The notes: generated by a model from the letters alone, not told the origin. Shown: positions 27,696 to 37,219, counted from the stretch's first letter. The stretch is 64,000 nt of DNA from Halorhodospira halochloris (GCF_002356555.2 NZ_AP017372.2:2334501-2398500); one strand, 5' to 3'. Program-made: numbers and translations.

Positions 27696-27798
27696 CACCA
27701 CCCCCGGCCCGGACAAAGACCGACATCACTTACAGAACACCCGGCCACATAGCGTCTTTGAGGACATCAGGGCACTACAGCTGGATGTCTTACCAAGC

Positions 27799-28794
27799 CT
27801 AGACATATTGCTCTGTGCCACTAGCCAGGTTGATGGTCCCCTCGTCGGCGAGGCGTTTAGCCGTGGTAAGGATCTCTTTCTGCGCACCTTCGACATCGCT
27901 CAAGCGCGCCGGACCCATCGCCTCAAGCTCTTCCTGCAGCATCTCGCCCGCACGCCGTGACAGATTATTGAAGAACTTGGTCTGTAGCTCCTGGCCAGCA
28001 CCTTTCAAGGCGAGGGTCAGCGAGCCGGTGTCAAGCTCACGCAGCAGCTGCTGCATGGAGCGGTCGTCCATTTGTTTAAGGTCCTCGAAGACAAACATGA
28101 GCTCTTGAATACGATCAGCAAGATCTTCATCAAGCTCTTTGACACTATCCATAATGGCGCCTTCGGTCTGCGAATCCATATTATTGAGGATATCCGCTGC
28201 AGACTGCAGACCGCCGATGGTTGAAGATTTGAGCCTCTGCTGGCCAGAAAATTGTTTTTCCATGATCTCGTCGAGCTCCTGTAGGGCACGCGGCTGGATA
28301 CCTTCAAGGGTCGCTACACGCATTACTATGTCGTGGCGAATCCGCTCCGGCATTTCGGCCAATACTAGTCCGGCCTGGTCGGGCTCCAGATAAGAGACCA
28401 CTATGGCAATTATCTGGGGGTGCTCAAGGCGGATCATCTCGGCTATAGTCCGCGGATCGAGCCACTTGAGCTGATCAAGTCCGCGGGTACTGCCGCCCAT
28501 GACGATGCGATCGATGATCGAACCCGCTTTCTCCTCGCCGAGGGCTTTGACCAATGTGCTGCGGATAAAATCGGTCGAGCCGATCCCCAATGAGGTCTGT
28601 TCGGCAGCGGTATTGATAAACTCATCAAGTACTTCATCGACTTGCTCGCGGCTTATCTTGCCGACCTGCGTCATGCCCAAGCCGAGCTTCTGGACCTCGC
28701 GCGGCCCGAGATAGCGCATAATCTCGGCAGCCGCATCCTCACCGAGGGTTAACATCAAAACTGCCGCTCTATCCGAGCCTTTCATTGTTGACAT
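27799..28794 (-). CDS. fliG: flagellar rotor protein FliG
   Basis: FliG binds FliF and forms the upper C-ring that contacts the stator. The 331-residue protein has the N-terminal FliF-binding part, middle domain with the EHPQ motif (here 'RLEHPQIIAIVVSYL') and the C-terminal torque helix with charged residues ('FVFEDLKQMDDRSMQQLLRELD'). Length and motifs are typical. It lies between fliF (12 bases) and fliH. Confidence 0.98.
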   Translation of the reverse strand: MSTMKGSDRAAVLMLTLGEDAAAEIMRYLGPREVQKLGLGMTQVGKISREQVDEVLDEFINTAAEQTSLGIGSTDFIRSTLVKALGEEKAGSIIDRIVMGGSTRGLDQLKWLDPRTIAEMIRLEHPQIIAIVVSYLEPDQAGLVLAEMPERIRHDIVMRVATLEGIQPRALQELDEIMEKQFSGQQRLKSSTIGGLQSAADILNNMDSQTEGAIMDSVKELDEDLADRIQELMFVFEDLKQMDDRSMQQLLRELDTGSLTLALKGAGQELQTKFFNNLSRRAGEMLQEELEAMGPARLSDVEGAQKEILTTAKRLADEGTINLASGTEQYV

Positions 28795-28806
28795 GAGCAG
28801 CCACCA

Positions 28807-30588
28807 TTAACGGTTTTCTTCTTCTTCCAACCACGCCTTGACGGCATTTGCCGCCAGCTCAGGCTCGTTCTCGACAAGCTCTAGTACTGCTTGCAACTTG
28901 GCCTCGTAGGGGCGCTCGCGCATATCGCTGAGCTGTTCTCCGCCCAATCCAGCCAAGCGCATAGCTACATCACTTTCATCTCCGCCACCCTCACCAGCCG
29001 GGCTCTCCAGCGCCTGCTGATCGCCTTCCGCAGTATCTTTATCCTCTTCCTCTTCTTCTTCACCGCCAAGGACCCGGTTAACAATCGGGCGGATGGCTAC
29101 TATATATATCAGCAAGCCTATCGCAGCAAAGACGGCAAGACGGATTAGATCGCGTACCCACTCCTGCTCCCAGACCTCCGGCGGCGGCTCAGGTGGCTCG
29201 ACGATCTCCGCAAAGGGCACAGTAACCAAGCTCACTGCGTCGCCACGCTGAGCGTCATAACCTACCGCATCCTGAACCAGATTCTCGAGTCGATTCAACT
29301 CCTCGTCGCTCAACGCCTCGCGGACAACTTCGCCTTCCTCACCTTCGACGTAGCGGTGATCTACGAGCACACCCACAGTCAAACGGTCAAGGACGCCCAA
29401 AGCCGGCTGGGCTTCGGTCAGTGTCCTACCGACTTCCCAATTGCGAGTCTCATCAGAGCTAAACGGTATACCGCTGCCTCTGGCATCAGGGCTATCCGGG
29501 TCCAATTCCCCCGGACCAGGAGGTTGATTAGTCAGTGCCCCGGGGATGCCAATAGGCCAAGTATAGCCACCGCCGCTGCGCTCTCCCATCTGCTCGCTAC
29601 GGATAGCGCTACGCTCAGGATCGAAAAACTCTTCAACCTTGCGCCGTGAATCGAAATTCAGACGCGCGCTTACTTGTGCCCTAACCCTATCTGGCCCAAT
29701 GATCGGCTTGAGTAGATCCTCCACCCGCCGCTCGATACGCTCTTCCACGCGGCGAGTGAGCTCATGTTGCTGCGCAGCAGCTGTTGCTTGGGTCGGCTCG
29801 TCATCGGTGGTAAGCAGGCGACCGCGATGATCTACGACACTGACATTCTTGTGACTGAGATCCGATACGGCACTGGCGACCAGGTGGACTATCGCATCCA
29901 CCTGTCGGCTCGGCAGCTCCCTATCCTCTCTGAGTTCCAAGACTACTGAGGCTTGAGCCTCACGCCGATCACGCACGAAAACAGATTCCCGGGGACTATC
30001 GAGGTGTACTCGCGCTGACCTAACCTCGCCTAAGGCCTGGATAGAACGTGCCAACTCCGTCTCCACGGCCCGATCAAAACGAGTATGCTCCATGAACTCG
30101 CTGACCCCGAACCCCGGGTCTTCCTCGAGCATTTCGTAGCCGAAACCAGACCTGCTCGGTAGTCCTTCTGCTGCGAGAAAGATCCGCGCCCGGTGAACCT
30201 GCCCCTCAGGCACCTGTATATCTCCGGTGCGCTCGTCAAAATCTACTTTCACACCCTGTTCTTCAAGGGCGTTGATTATCTGGGAAGCATCTTCGGAGTC
30301 TAAGTCAGAATAGAGGGTGCGCAACTCAACCGGGCTTTGCGCCCAAAAGAATAGCGCCACGCCTAGTCCAAGCACACCAATAAGGCCAGCAACGAGGCCC
30401 AACTTACGTAGCGGGTTCTCGCCCAGCCACGCCTCAAGCCACTCCTGCCAATTATCAGGCAGAAGCCTCCCGAGACCGGAGGAGGAGGAACTACCCTTCT
30501 CGTCACCGGCTGATTCTGGCGAGCCGTTTTCTACCGGAGATGGCGGTGGTGCGCCATCCGACTCGGCCATTGCCCGGCTCTCAGCCAT
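28807..30588 (-). CDS. fliF: flagellar MS-ring protein FliF
   Basis: FliF builds the MS ring. The 593 residues include an N-terminal disordered stretch, membrane helix 1 ('LGLVAGLIGVLGLGVALFFWA', about 65-85), the periplasmic ring-building motifs ('YSDLDSEDASQIINALEEQGVKV'), membrane helix 2 ('LIRLAVFAAIGLLIYIVAIRPIV') and the C-terminal FliG-binding tail. GAGGG at a 7-base distance supports the first ATG. FliE is just upstream. Confidence 0.97.
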   Translation of the reverse strand: MAESRAMAESDGAPPPSPVENGSPESAGDEKGSSSSSGLGRLLPDNWQEWLEAWLGENPLRKLGLVAGLIGVLGLGVALFFWAQSPVELRTLYSDLDSEDASQIINALEEQGVKVDFDERTGDIQVPEGQVHRARIFLAAEGLPSRSGFGYEMLEEDPGFGVSEFMEHTRFDRAVETELARSIQALGEVRSARVHLDSPRESVFVRDRREAQASVVLELREDRELPSRQVDAIVHLVASAVSDLSHKNVSVVDHRGRLLTTDDEPTQATAAAQQHELTRRVEERIERRVEDLLKPIIGPDRVRAQVSARLNFDSRRKVEEFFDPERSAIRSEQMGERSGGGYTWPIGIPGALTNQPPGPGELDPDSPDARGSGIPFSSDETRNWEVGRTLTEAQPALGVLDRLTVGVLVDHRYVEGEEGEVVREALSDEELNRLENLVQDAVGYDAQRGDAVSLVTVPFAEIVEPPEPPPEVWEQEWVRDLIRLAVFAAIGLLIYIVAIRPIVNRVLGGEEEEEEDKDTAEGDQQALESPAGEGGGDESDVAMRLAGLGGEQLSDMRERPYEAKLQAVLELVENEPELAANAVKAWLEEEENR

Positions 30589-30605
30589 GGCGTACCCTCA
30601 CGAAC

Positions 30606-30926
30606 CTATACTTGCATATTGGAGATTTCTTCATAGGCTTCCAGGAAGCGGTTACGCACCTCCTTCATGGCCTCGAAAGAGAGCTGCGCCTTTTGTGAAG
30701 AAATCATGACATCGGTTAACTGGACATCCTCTCCGCGCATGTATGCGTCTTTGAGATCAGTCGAGTCGACTTGGCGATCATTGACATGCTCCACGGCCTG
30801 ACGCAAAAGGCTCGAGAATTCTTCCACGGGGGGGGCATCTTGCTTATTGGTTGCCGCCGCCGATTGCTGCTGGCCACCAATAGAACGCATCTCTGCAAGT
30901 GCTTGCTCAATGCGAAAGTCGGACAT
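30606..30926 (-). CDS. fliE: MS ring-rod junction protein FliE
   Basis: A 106-residue helical protein that connects the MS ring to the rod; typical FliE C-terminus 'VQLTDVMISSQKAQLSFEAMKEVRNRFLEAYEEISNMQV'. The gene lies 10 bases after flrC and 17 bases before fliF, so flrC and fliEFGHIJ are likely cotranscribed. Confidence 0.96.
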   Translation of the reverse strand: MSDFRIEQALAEMRSIGGQQQSAAATNKQDAPPVEEFSSLLRQAVEHVNDRQVDSTDLKDAYMRGEDVQLTDVMISSQKAQLSFEAMKEVRNRFLEAYEEISNMQV

Positions 30927-30936
30927 GGCCGGGTCC

Positions 30937-32457
30937 TCAGTTACCGTAGACGTAGATATTAGTCGAAGCGCTGCCCCGGTCGGGTACTTCGACGCCTTCT
31001 TGACGCATCCGCGCCAGCTTGTACCTCAACGTCCTGCTGCTTATACCAAGACGGGCTGCAGCCTCTTTGCGATTGCCGCCTACCGCAGTCAATGTCTCAA
31101 GGATTAGCCTATACTCGCGGGTCTTCAAACCCTCTTCAAGAGTCTGCCCGGAAGCTTCCTGACCTGACCGCTCCGGGGTATGTGGCTCCTCATATCCCGG
31201 AGCCACTGGAGCCGATTCAATTCCTTTAGGGATTGTTGGTTGCCACGGCTTAGCAGCATGATTGGGCTCAAACAGCGCCCCCGGGCCGCCTTCTACTGCA
31301 CGCACTGCCTCATTCGTCCAATCAGGTACCGACTGCGGCTGAGGCTCCAGCGAGACTGGATCGAATTGGATCGCACCACTATCGATTTTATCGCCATCGG
31401 CGAGTATCAATGCCCGTTGGACAACATTCTCCAATTCACGGACATTGCCGGGCCAAGTATGCTGAATGAGCTTGCGCTGCGCGTCGGAGGTGAACTCTAC
31501 CCCTGCTGCCCCACCCAATTGGGCGTACTTGAGGGCGAAGGACTGGGCCAAGGGGATAATGTCTGCCAGTCGATCACGTAGAGGGGGCAGATGTATCGGG
31601 AATACGTGGAGGCGATAGTAAAGATCCTCTCGGAATTTGCCCAACCGCACAAAATCACGTAAGTCGCGGTTGCTGCTCGCTAGTACCCTTACATCGAGCG
31701 GGATCGGTTTATGGCCACAGAGTCTCTCGATCTCCTTCTCTTGAAGGGCACGCAGCAGCTTTGCCTGCAACCCAAGGTCTATCTCGGAGACCTCGTCCAA
31801 CAGCAGGGTTCCGCCCTGGGCCTGCTCAAACTTGCCGGAGTGGGAGCGGTTCGCCCCGGTAAAAGCGCCTTTTTCAAAGCCAAACAGCAGAGCCTCCAGC
31901 ATATTCTCCGGGATCGCTGCACAGTTGACAGCCACAAAAGGCCCATCAGCCCGGTGGGAGCGCTCGTGTATGTAGCGGGCAAAGACTTCTTTGCCCGTGC
32001 CGGACTCACCAGTCAATAAAACCGTCACATCTTTTCCGGCAACTCTTTGCGCAAGTGCGATAAGTTGCCGACTGCTCTTATCTTCGGCTATCAGCTCCGG
32101 GCCGTTGTCAGTCACTCGGGAGACGGCTGCCGCCAACTCATCTGCCGCCGATTGCTCGGCCACAAAATCTGCCGCGCCATCACGCATCGCGGCCACTGCG
32201 ACTCCTACTTCTGCTGTTGCAGAGACCAAGATAACCGGGGGGGCCATCGGGTGCCTGACAACCGATCGCCAGTCACTACCATCACCAGCACCTTCGCAGT
32301 AGACAATAGCCGCGAGGCCACCCTGATCAAGCATTCTGTGCGCGGCATCAGGACCCTCAGCCGCAACGGTGGTAAAGCCAGCCCTGGCCAAGTGTCCGAG
32401 TTGCTCGGAACGTCTGTCCGCATCGCGGGATACAACGAGCACACGCTGCTGACCCAT
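30937..32457 (-). CDS. flrC: FlrC/FleR-type sigma-54 activator with degenerate receiver
   Basis: A 506-residue enhancer-binding protein. The AAA+ domain is complete: Walker A 'GESGTGKE' (150-157), the sigma-54 contact 'GAFTGA' (197-202), Walker B 'LLLDEVSE'. The C-terminal Fis-type helix-turn-helix ('[25 protein letters not shown]') and the fliE neighbour mark it as FlrC/FleR, not FleQ. The receiver fold (1-115) is degenerate: the phosphoacceptor position lies at Cys54/Glu55 and the switch Lys is Glu101. ATG 32457 with GGGGGAG was chosen over the longer frame to 32553. No cognate kinase gene adjoins. Confidence 0.92.
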   Translation of the reverse strand: MGQQRVLVVSRDADRRSEQLGHLARAGFTTVAAEGPDAAHRMLDQGGLAAIVYCEGAGDGSDWRSVVRHPMAPPVILVSATAEVGVAVAAMRDGAADFVAEQSAADELAAAVSRVTDNGPELIAEDKSSRQLIALAQRVAGKDVTVLLTGESGTGKEVFARYIHERSHRADGPFVAVNCAAIPENMLEALLFGFEKGAFTGANRSHSGKFEQAQGGTLLLDEVSEIDLGLQAKLLRALQEKEIERLCGHKPIPLDVRVLASSNRDLRDFVRLGKFREDLYYRLHVFPIHLPPLRDRLADIIPLAQSFALKYAQLGGAAGVEFTSDAQRKLIQHTWPGNVRELENVVQRALILADGDKIDSGAIQFDPVSLEPQPQSVPDWTNEAVRAVEGGPGALFEPNHAAKPWQPTIPKGIESAPVAPGYEEPHTPERSGQEASGQTLEEGLKTREYRLILETLTAVGGNRKEAAARLGISSRTLRYKLARMRQEGVEVPDRGSASTNIYVYGN

Positions 32458-32752
32458 GTTTCTCCCCCTAAGCAATGAATCGCCTACTGCGGCCGCTGCC
32501 GCCACACCGCAGGAATGGCGCCGCGCTCGCATCCGCACCTGTACATCAATCAATAACAGGCGGGAGCACTACGGCCGGCCACAAAGCACCGAACGAGATT
32601 AGTTTACGGGGAAGGGAGTGATCAGTCAAAGCCGCGTGTACAAAAAAGAAACAACAACGCAGCCAGAAATCACGTGCATGGAATGTTGTTTTGGCTTTAA
32701 CCTGGTGACCCAGATCCACTAAATGCCACGATTAACCATTAGGAATTTTCTA
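32458..32752. other. 295-bp gap between flrC and fliT where fleQ and flrB usually lie
   Basis: No plausible gene is present. In Pseudomonas the order is fliD-fliS-fliT-fleQ-fleS-fleR-fliE; here fliT and flrC face each other across this gap. A weak sigma-54-like element (CGGCGCC-ATTC-CTGCG, minus strand, 32508-32523) lies about 50 bases before flrC and keeps GG-N10-GC, but deviates elsewhere. Confidence 0.6.
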
Positions 32753-33100
32753 TTAACCACCGTCTGATGTCTGCCTATAAGCATCGCTAGCGGTACGTAA
32801 CTGCATCTCTTTGCGTGATTCGTCGCCGAGACGATCGCGCTCGGCCACCATGAGCTTGCGAACCTTCTCCTCAATCTCCAGCGACTCAGCCAAGCACTGC
32901 CTAGCCCGTGCACTGGAATCAGCTCCAAGTTCATCTGGCATCCCACCAAGTTGCTTGTTACGCAGCTTGTCACGCTCCATAACAGAGTCCCAATCGCCCT
33001 GCCGAGCACAACGCAGCATTTGCCTGGTTAGCTCCAAAACCCTCTCGGCATGGAGCTCGACGGCAGCTGCGCCGCCGAGCTCGTCGCGATTTCTTACCAT
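32753..33100 (-). CDS. fliT: flagellar protein FliT (filament-cap chaperone)
   Basis: A 115-residue, helical, charged protein after fliS, the standard place of fliT; FliT is the export chaperone of the cap protein FliD. The helical pattern 'LELTRQMLRCARQGDWDSVMERDKLRNKQL' is typical of the family. The frame opens at TTG 33109, but ATG 33100 (MVRNRDELGG) is preferred; the Shine-Dalgarno is weak, so translation is probably coupled to fliS 15 bases upstream. Confidence 0.75.
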   Translation of the reverse strand: MVRNRDELGGAAAVELHAERVLELTRQMLRCARQGDWDSVMERDKLRNKQLGGMPDELGADSSARARQCLAESLEIEEKVRKLMVAERDRLGDESRKEMQLRTASDAYRQTSDGG

Positions 33101-33115
33101 GGCCGGCAATTAGAT

Positions 33116-33544
33116 TTACTGGCCCTGGGCAGCTGCGGCTTGGGCAGCTTCCCTAGTGCGCAGCTCAGGGGGTATTGCATCCCATGCGCTCTTAATCTCA
33201 CGCATAAGCGAGGCTACTTCGTCAAGGTACTCGACTTCATTTTGCATGTTCGCCTCAACCAAGCGACGCTGCATGTATGAATAAAGCTCCTCGAGATTAC
33301 CTGCTATGCGCCCGCCTGTCTCGTGATCCAAACCTGAGCGCAGGCCGTCAAGAATGGAGATGGATTTACTGATAAGTTCGCCCTTGGCTGCGACTTCACC
33401 TCGCTCCATCGCACCTCGGGCTTGCGCCACCCGATCCAACAGGCCATCCATTAACAACTGAACTAGCCTATATGGGTCTGCGTAGGCGGCACTGGAATAA
33501 CTACCAACCTGTTGATACTGATTTACGCCGCGATGCATAGACAT
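33116..33544 (-). CDS. fliS: flagellin export chaperone FliS
   Basis: FliS binds the C-terminal helix of flagellin and prevents premature polymerisation. The 142-residue protein has the N-terminal Tyr-rich segment ('YQQVGSYSSAAYADPYRLVQLLMDGLLDRVAQARGAME') and the helical bundle typical of the family. It has its own sigma-28 promoter in the fliD-fliS gap. Confidence 0.96.
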   Translation of the reverse strand: MSMHRGVNQYQQVGSYSSAAYADPYRLVQLLMDGLLDRVAQARGAMERGEVAAKGELISKSISILDGLRSGLDHETGGRIAGNLEELYSYMQRRLVEANMQNEVEYLDEVASLMREIKSAWDAIPPELRTREAAQAAAAQGQ

Positions 33545-33613
33545 ATCCTATTCCTGTGCTTAGGGGGCGTTGATTTACTACACTTTACTGCTTCTCTTTA
33601 CCACTCAAGTTAT

Positions 33614-33640
33614 CTATCGGCACATACAACAAAAACTTTA
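33614..33640 (-). promoter_or_regulatory. sigma-28 (FliA) promoter of fliS-fliT
   Basis: On the minus strand TAAAGTTT (33633-33640), 11 bases, GCCGATAG (33614-33621). The -35 matches TAAAGTTT 8/8, the -10 matches GCCGATAA 7/8. The predicted start of transcription is about 63 bases before the fliS ATG. Confidence 0.9.
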
Positions 33641-33654
33641 GCAAAGATGACTAT

Positions 33655-35076
33655 TTAATTCTTATTCGTGGCATCCAGGCGCTGCTTTATGAATTCCGAC
33701 GTCTGATTGAGCTCAGCTACGCGCTGATCCATCCTGGAAAATTGACTACGCAATTGTTCCTCTCGTCTTTCCATGCGCCGATCAAGGCGCTGGCGATCAT
33801 CATCAATTCGCTCCAGGCGACTCTCCAAGCCATCGGTGCGCATGCTGATGACCCCATCTCGCCCAACCACTTCCTCAAGGACGCTCTCTAGGCGGGCCAT
33901 GACTCCCCCTTCAGGGTTAGTCATTAGCTCCGTTAGCAACTCAGGGTGCTCTGCGGCCATGCTCTGCATCTGCGCACCATCCAGATCCAGCGTCCCATCG
34001 CGATTGGTGCGAATGCCCAAATCACCCAAGGCCCTCAGCGGCTGTCCTGCTAACTCACCAACCGGCTCGGTTATAGCCCTGCTCAGCCGGCTCTCTACAT
34101 TGCTGAGCGTGGAATCACCCTGCAGGGGAGCAGCTTTCTCTGACTCCGGATCGTATGCGGAAAGCTGATTTAGCTGGCTGCGGACTTGATTGTAGCTGTC
34201 AACTAGTCTCTGGATGTTCTCTTCTGCAAGCCCAGTCTGCTGCCTTACCGTCACTCGACTTCTACCCTCTTCGCCAAGCTCAAGGGTCACACCATCTATC
34301 GCGCCCTCAATGGTGTTGGTAGGCCGGGTCACTTGCATACCATCTATTGTGGCCACGGCATCAGTAGCCGCCTGTACCTGCTCGAAGGCTCCTACAGCCT
34401 GTTGACCTTCGGCAGCCACACCGAACTGCAAGAGAGACAAATCACCCTCATCCTCTTCGCCTTGCTCGGTTCTGATCTGCTGTATGGCGTTCTGCTGGCC
34501 GGTTTCTTCGGTGGAGATGGCCAGGCGCGGACCGGCGCCGTCGTCAACCACGGAGGCCCTGAGCCCTTCGGTCTGTTCGTTAATCGCATCACGAATGCCA
34601 AGCAAGGTCGCCTGATCTTCATCTATACGTACTAACTGCTCCTGACCCTGACCATCGGCAATTACCATCCGGCCAGTTCCGAGCGGGTCAGAACTATCCT
34701 CAAACGCACCACTAGCTGTTGCTATGCGCTGCCCGCGGGCCAGTTGCTCCACCTGTACATCGTGATCACCGGCCGGAGCGCCCTCTTCAGCGCTCGCTTG
34801 CACGGCCGAGGAATTGCTGGAATCTACCTCTATACCCGAATAGGCACCAGGGTCTGCCAGTCCACTTATGCCCTCGCGAAACTCGCTAATCGTGCTCTGC
34901 ATCTGGCCCAGAGCGGAAATCTTCTCCTGAATCTCCTCTTCACGGTTCGCTAGGCGTTTCTCCGTGGGCGCGCGCTCTGCCTGGACCAGATCCTGGACCA
35001 TCTTGCGAGTATCAATGCCCGTGCCAACATCCATTTGGCTTGGCATGTGCGGCATTTGATCCAGTGCAGTTGGCAT
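33655..35076 (-). CDS. fliD: flagellar cap (hook-associated 2) protein FliD
   Basis: A 473-residue FliD that caps the filament and folds incoming flagellin. N-terminal domain ('VGTGIDTRKMVQDLVQAERAPTEKRLANREEEIQEKISALGQMQS') and C-terminal coiled coil ('SMRTDGLESRLERIDDDRQRLDRRMERREEQLRSQFSRMDQRVAELNQT') are typical. The mid domain is very acidic, as expected for an extracellular halophile protein. It follows flaG, with a palindrome in the gap. Confidence 0.96.
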   Translation of the reverse strand: MPTALDQMPHMPSQMDVGTGIDTRKMVQDLVQAERAPTEKRLANREEEIQEKISALGQMQSTISEFREGISGLADPGAYSGIEVDSSNSSAVQASAEEGAPAGDHDVQVEQLARGQRIATASGAFEDSSDPLGTGRMVIADGQGQEQLVRIDEDQATLLGIRDAINEQTEGLRASVVDDGAGPRLAISTEETGQQNAIQQIRTEQGEEDEGDLSLLQFGVAAEGQQAVGAFEQVQAATDAVATIDGMQVTRPTNTIEGAIDGVTLELGEEGRSRVTVRQQTGLAEENIQRLVDSYNQVRSQLNQLSAYDPESEKAAPLQGDSTLSNVESRLSRAITEPVGELAGQPLRALGDLGIRTNRDGTLDLDGAQMQSMAAEHPELLTELMTNPEGGVMARLESVLEEVVGRDGVISMRTDGLESRLERIDDDRQRLDRRMERREEQLRSQFSRMDQRVAELNQTSEFIKQRLDATNKN

Positions 35077-35087
35077 AGTTGCCTCTC

Positions 35088-35122
35088 TAGTTGATCAACT
35101 AACCTTGCAGCCTAACAAGGTT
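35088..35122. promoter_or_regulatory. palindrome and hairpin between flaG and fliD
   Basis: TAGTTGATCAACTA (35088-35101) is a perfect 14-base palindrome. Next to it AACCTTG (35101-35107) pairs with CAAGGTT (35116-35122) over an 8-base loop. On the minus strand the hairpin comes first after flaG and could terminate or slow transcription; the palindrome then lies just before fliD and could be an operator. No sigma-28 or sigma-54 motif is visible here. Confidence 0.4.
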
Positions 35123-35189
35123 CGACCCTTGTATATATCTTTCGTTCCTTCGTCCGCCAGCCTATGACGTTGTCAGTCTGATCAATTCT

Positions 35190-35636
35190 TCACGCGCGAT
35201 CATTGAACAGAATGCCGTGAACCTCTTTCATTCTTGCAGCTATCGCCAACATCTCATCCGGCGGTATTTGGCGCACTACATCTTCTGTCCCTCGCACATA
35301 AACCGTTACCACTGTCTTGCCGGTTTGATCATCGACGCTAAACTGCAGATCGCGCCCAACCCTTTTGATGAACTCTTCAAACCTCTCAATTGCCTTGGCC
35401 AAGGCCTGCGGGTCATCAGCACGATACACGTCGAGTGGTTCGAGCTCATCGAGATGCATCATCACCCGCGGTTCTGCTTTCTCACCTACTTCTCCCGCCT
35501 CTACCGAAGTATCGGCATACCTAGCATCACCCCGAGCAGAACCCCCCGATTCTTCCGGCCTGGACTCTCCGGTTTCAACCCGACTCCAGCCTTGACCAGC
35601 AGCTACTGCCGAACCGTAACTGTAGATCTCGCTCAT
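35190..35636 (-). CDS. flaG: FlaG-family flagellar protein
   Basis: A 148-residue protein with a disordered Ser/Glu-rich N-terminus and the C-terminal FlaG domain ('LQFSVDDQTGKTVVTVYVRGTEDVVRQIPPDEMLAIAARM'). FlaG proteins influence filament length. The frame opens at 35660, but ATG 35636 (MSEIYSYGS) with GGGGAGG directly upstream is the better start. It lies between flagellin 1 and fliD, as in Vibrio and Pseudomonas. Confidence 0.92.
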   Translation of the reverse strand: MSEIYSYGSAVAAGQGWSRVETGESRPEESGGSARGDARYADTSVEAGEVGEKAEPRVMMHLDELEPLDVYRADDPQALAKAIERFEEFIKRVGRDLQFSVDDQTGKTVVTVYVRGTEDVVRQIPPDEMLAIAARMKEVHGILFNDRA

Positions 35637-35716
35637 ACTGCCTCCCCACCCACCCCGCATTCAGGGGGATTGCGGGCCGGGTCACCGTTCAGGCAGTACG
35701 GAACTCCCGGCCGTGG

Positions 35717-37219
35717 TTATTGTTGCAGCAACTGAGTCACCATCTGCGGCATCTGGTTGGCCTGTCCTAGGACCGACGTGCCAGCCTGCTGCAGTATCTC
35801 CGTTCGCGTCATCTCTGCGGTCTCCTCGGCAAAGTCGGCATCGCGGATCCGCGAACGTGACTCACTCAGGTTCTCCGAGGAGATGTTCAGGTTATTTATT
35901 GTCGCTTCAAAGCGGTTCTGTACCGCACCCAAATCGGCTCGCACCTCATTTATACGCCCGAGAGCGAAATCAACCGTCCGTATGGCATTATCGGCTGCCG
36001 CACGGTTTTGAACGTTTATGGTCTCTACCTTACCATCAACTTCCTGGCCGGTAACCACGTAGTTCTTGCCAGAAAGCAAATCTCCATCTGCATCAATCAG
36101 GCCGAGCCTGGCTAGATCCTGGTCATCTGCTTCAATCGAAACTGCTCCTTCAAGCTCGCTTGCCAGCTGGATACCACGCTGCACGTGGAGTCCTTCGCCG
36201 AAATCGAACTCATCCTCCATGTCCAGGGCCCCATCGACACCATCAGGTATCGCTATAGGCAACTCCCCAACATCGGATCTGCCTATCCGGAAGTCAGACT
36301 CCGAGCGAAACTCCACCCGGCCATCGCCAGATACGCGCGCTTCAACGCCAGTCTCAGCGGCCCTGGAGTTTACCGCATCGACCATGTTCTGCAGCGCTTC
36401 TTCTGGATCTTCACCCATGTTGAAATTGATCTGCTGGCCGTTGATCTTCAGGCTGGCGCTCTCCTCGGTGCCATCGAAGTTATCTTCAGCAAAGGTGAAC
36501 TCCTGTGTCGCACGATCCGCCCTGAAGGCTTGAACTCCGGTGACCGGATTACGCTCGTTGATCCTCTCCACAGCCTCTGAGACGCTGCGTACGCCCTCAA
36601 GGCTTATTGCGGTACCATTTATATTTATATCGGCGTCACCAAAATCAAGCTCTTCGCTAGCTCCCTCTTGAATCTGGCTGAGCACAGCCTGGCCGTCAAT
36701 TATCTGGGCTCCAAGCTTCTCGCCGCGCAGATCCATCCCTGAGACACTCAGACTCTGGGCGCGATTCGCCCCGACTTGGAAGATCAGCTCACCGAGAGAG
36801 CCATCCAGCACATTTTGCTGGTTGAACTGAGTGTTCTCGGCGATCCTATTCACCTCATCCAACGCAGCCTGCACCTCGCGGTTGAGGGCATCCCGATCTC
36901 CCGGGGTGTTGGTGTCGTTGGCCGCCTGCACAGCGAGCTCGCGCACTCTCTGCAGCAGGTTGCTCATCTCTTCCATGGCGCCTTCGGCTGTCTGCGCGAA
37001 AGAGATGCCATCGTTAGCATTCCTGGCCGCCTGATCAAGGCCATTGATCTGAGCGGTGAACCGCTCGCTTATCGCCAAGCCCGCGGCGTCATCCCGCGCA
37101 CTATTGATGCGTAAACCGGATGATAATCGCTCAATGGCAGTCTCCATATCGCCTTTCGAAGCATTCAAGTGGCGCTGCGCATTAAGCGATGCAACGTTTG
37201 TGTTGATCACCTGTGCCAT
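35717..37219 (-). CDS. fliC: flagellin 1
   Basis: A 500-residue flagellin. N-terminal D0/D1 ('MAQVINTNVASLNAQRHLN', 'RLSSGLRINSARDDAAGLAISERF') and C-terminal D1/D0 ('VDFALGRINEVRADLGAVQNRFE', 'ILQQAGTSVLGQANQMPQ') are well conserved; the centre (about 190-390) is acidic and variable and includes a flagellin hook-IN-like segment. The true start is ATG 37219; the frame opens further up at 37273. Its own sigma-28 promoter lies upstream. Paralogue of the gene at 37536. Confidence 0.97.
   Translation of the reverse strand: MAQVINTNVASLNAQRHLNASKGDMETAIERLSSGLRINSARDDAAGLAISERFTAQINGLDQAARNANDGISFAQTAEGAMEEMSNLLQRVRELAVQAANDTNTPGDRDALNREVQAALDEVNRIAENTQFNQQNVLDGSLGELIFQVGANRAQSLSVSGMDLRGEKLGAQIIDGQAVLSQIQEGASEELDFGDADININGTAISLEGVRSVSEAVERINERNPVTGVQAFRADRATQEFTFAEDNFDGTEESASLKINGQQINFNMGEDPEEALQNMVDAVNSRAAETGVEARVSGDGRVEFRSESDFRIGRSDVGELPIAIPDGVDGALDMEDEFDFGEGLHVQRGIQLASELEGAVSIEADDQDLARLGLIDADGDLLSGKNYVVTGQEVDGKVETINVQNRAAADNAIRTVDFALGRINEVRADLGAVQNRFEATINNLNISSENLSESRSRIRDADFAEETAEMTRTEILQQAGTSVLGQANQMPQMVTQLLQQ

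Noticed and set aside
32508-32523. Sigma-54-like element before flrC
   Set aside because: It keeps GG-N10-GC but deviates from the rest of the consensus; kept only as a remark in the gap description.
35116-35130. GGTTCGACC-like sequence resembling a tRNA T-arm
   Set aside because: It is part of a local hairpin; no acceptor stem, D-arm or anticodon arm is present.
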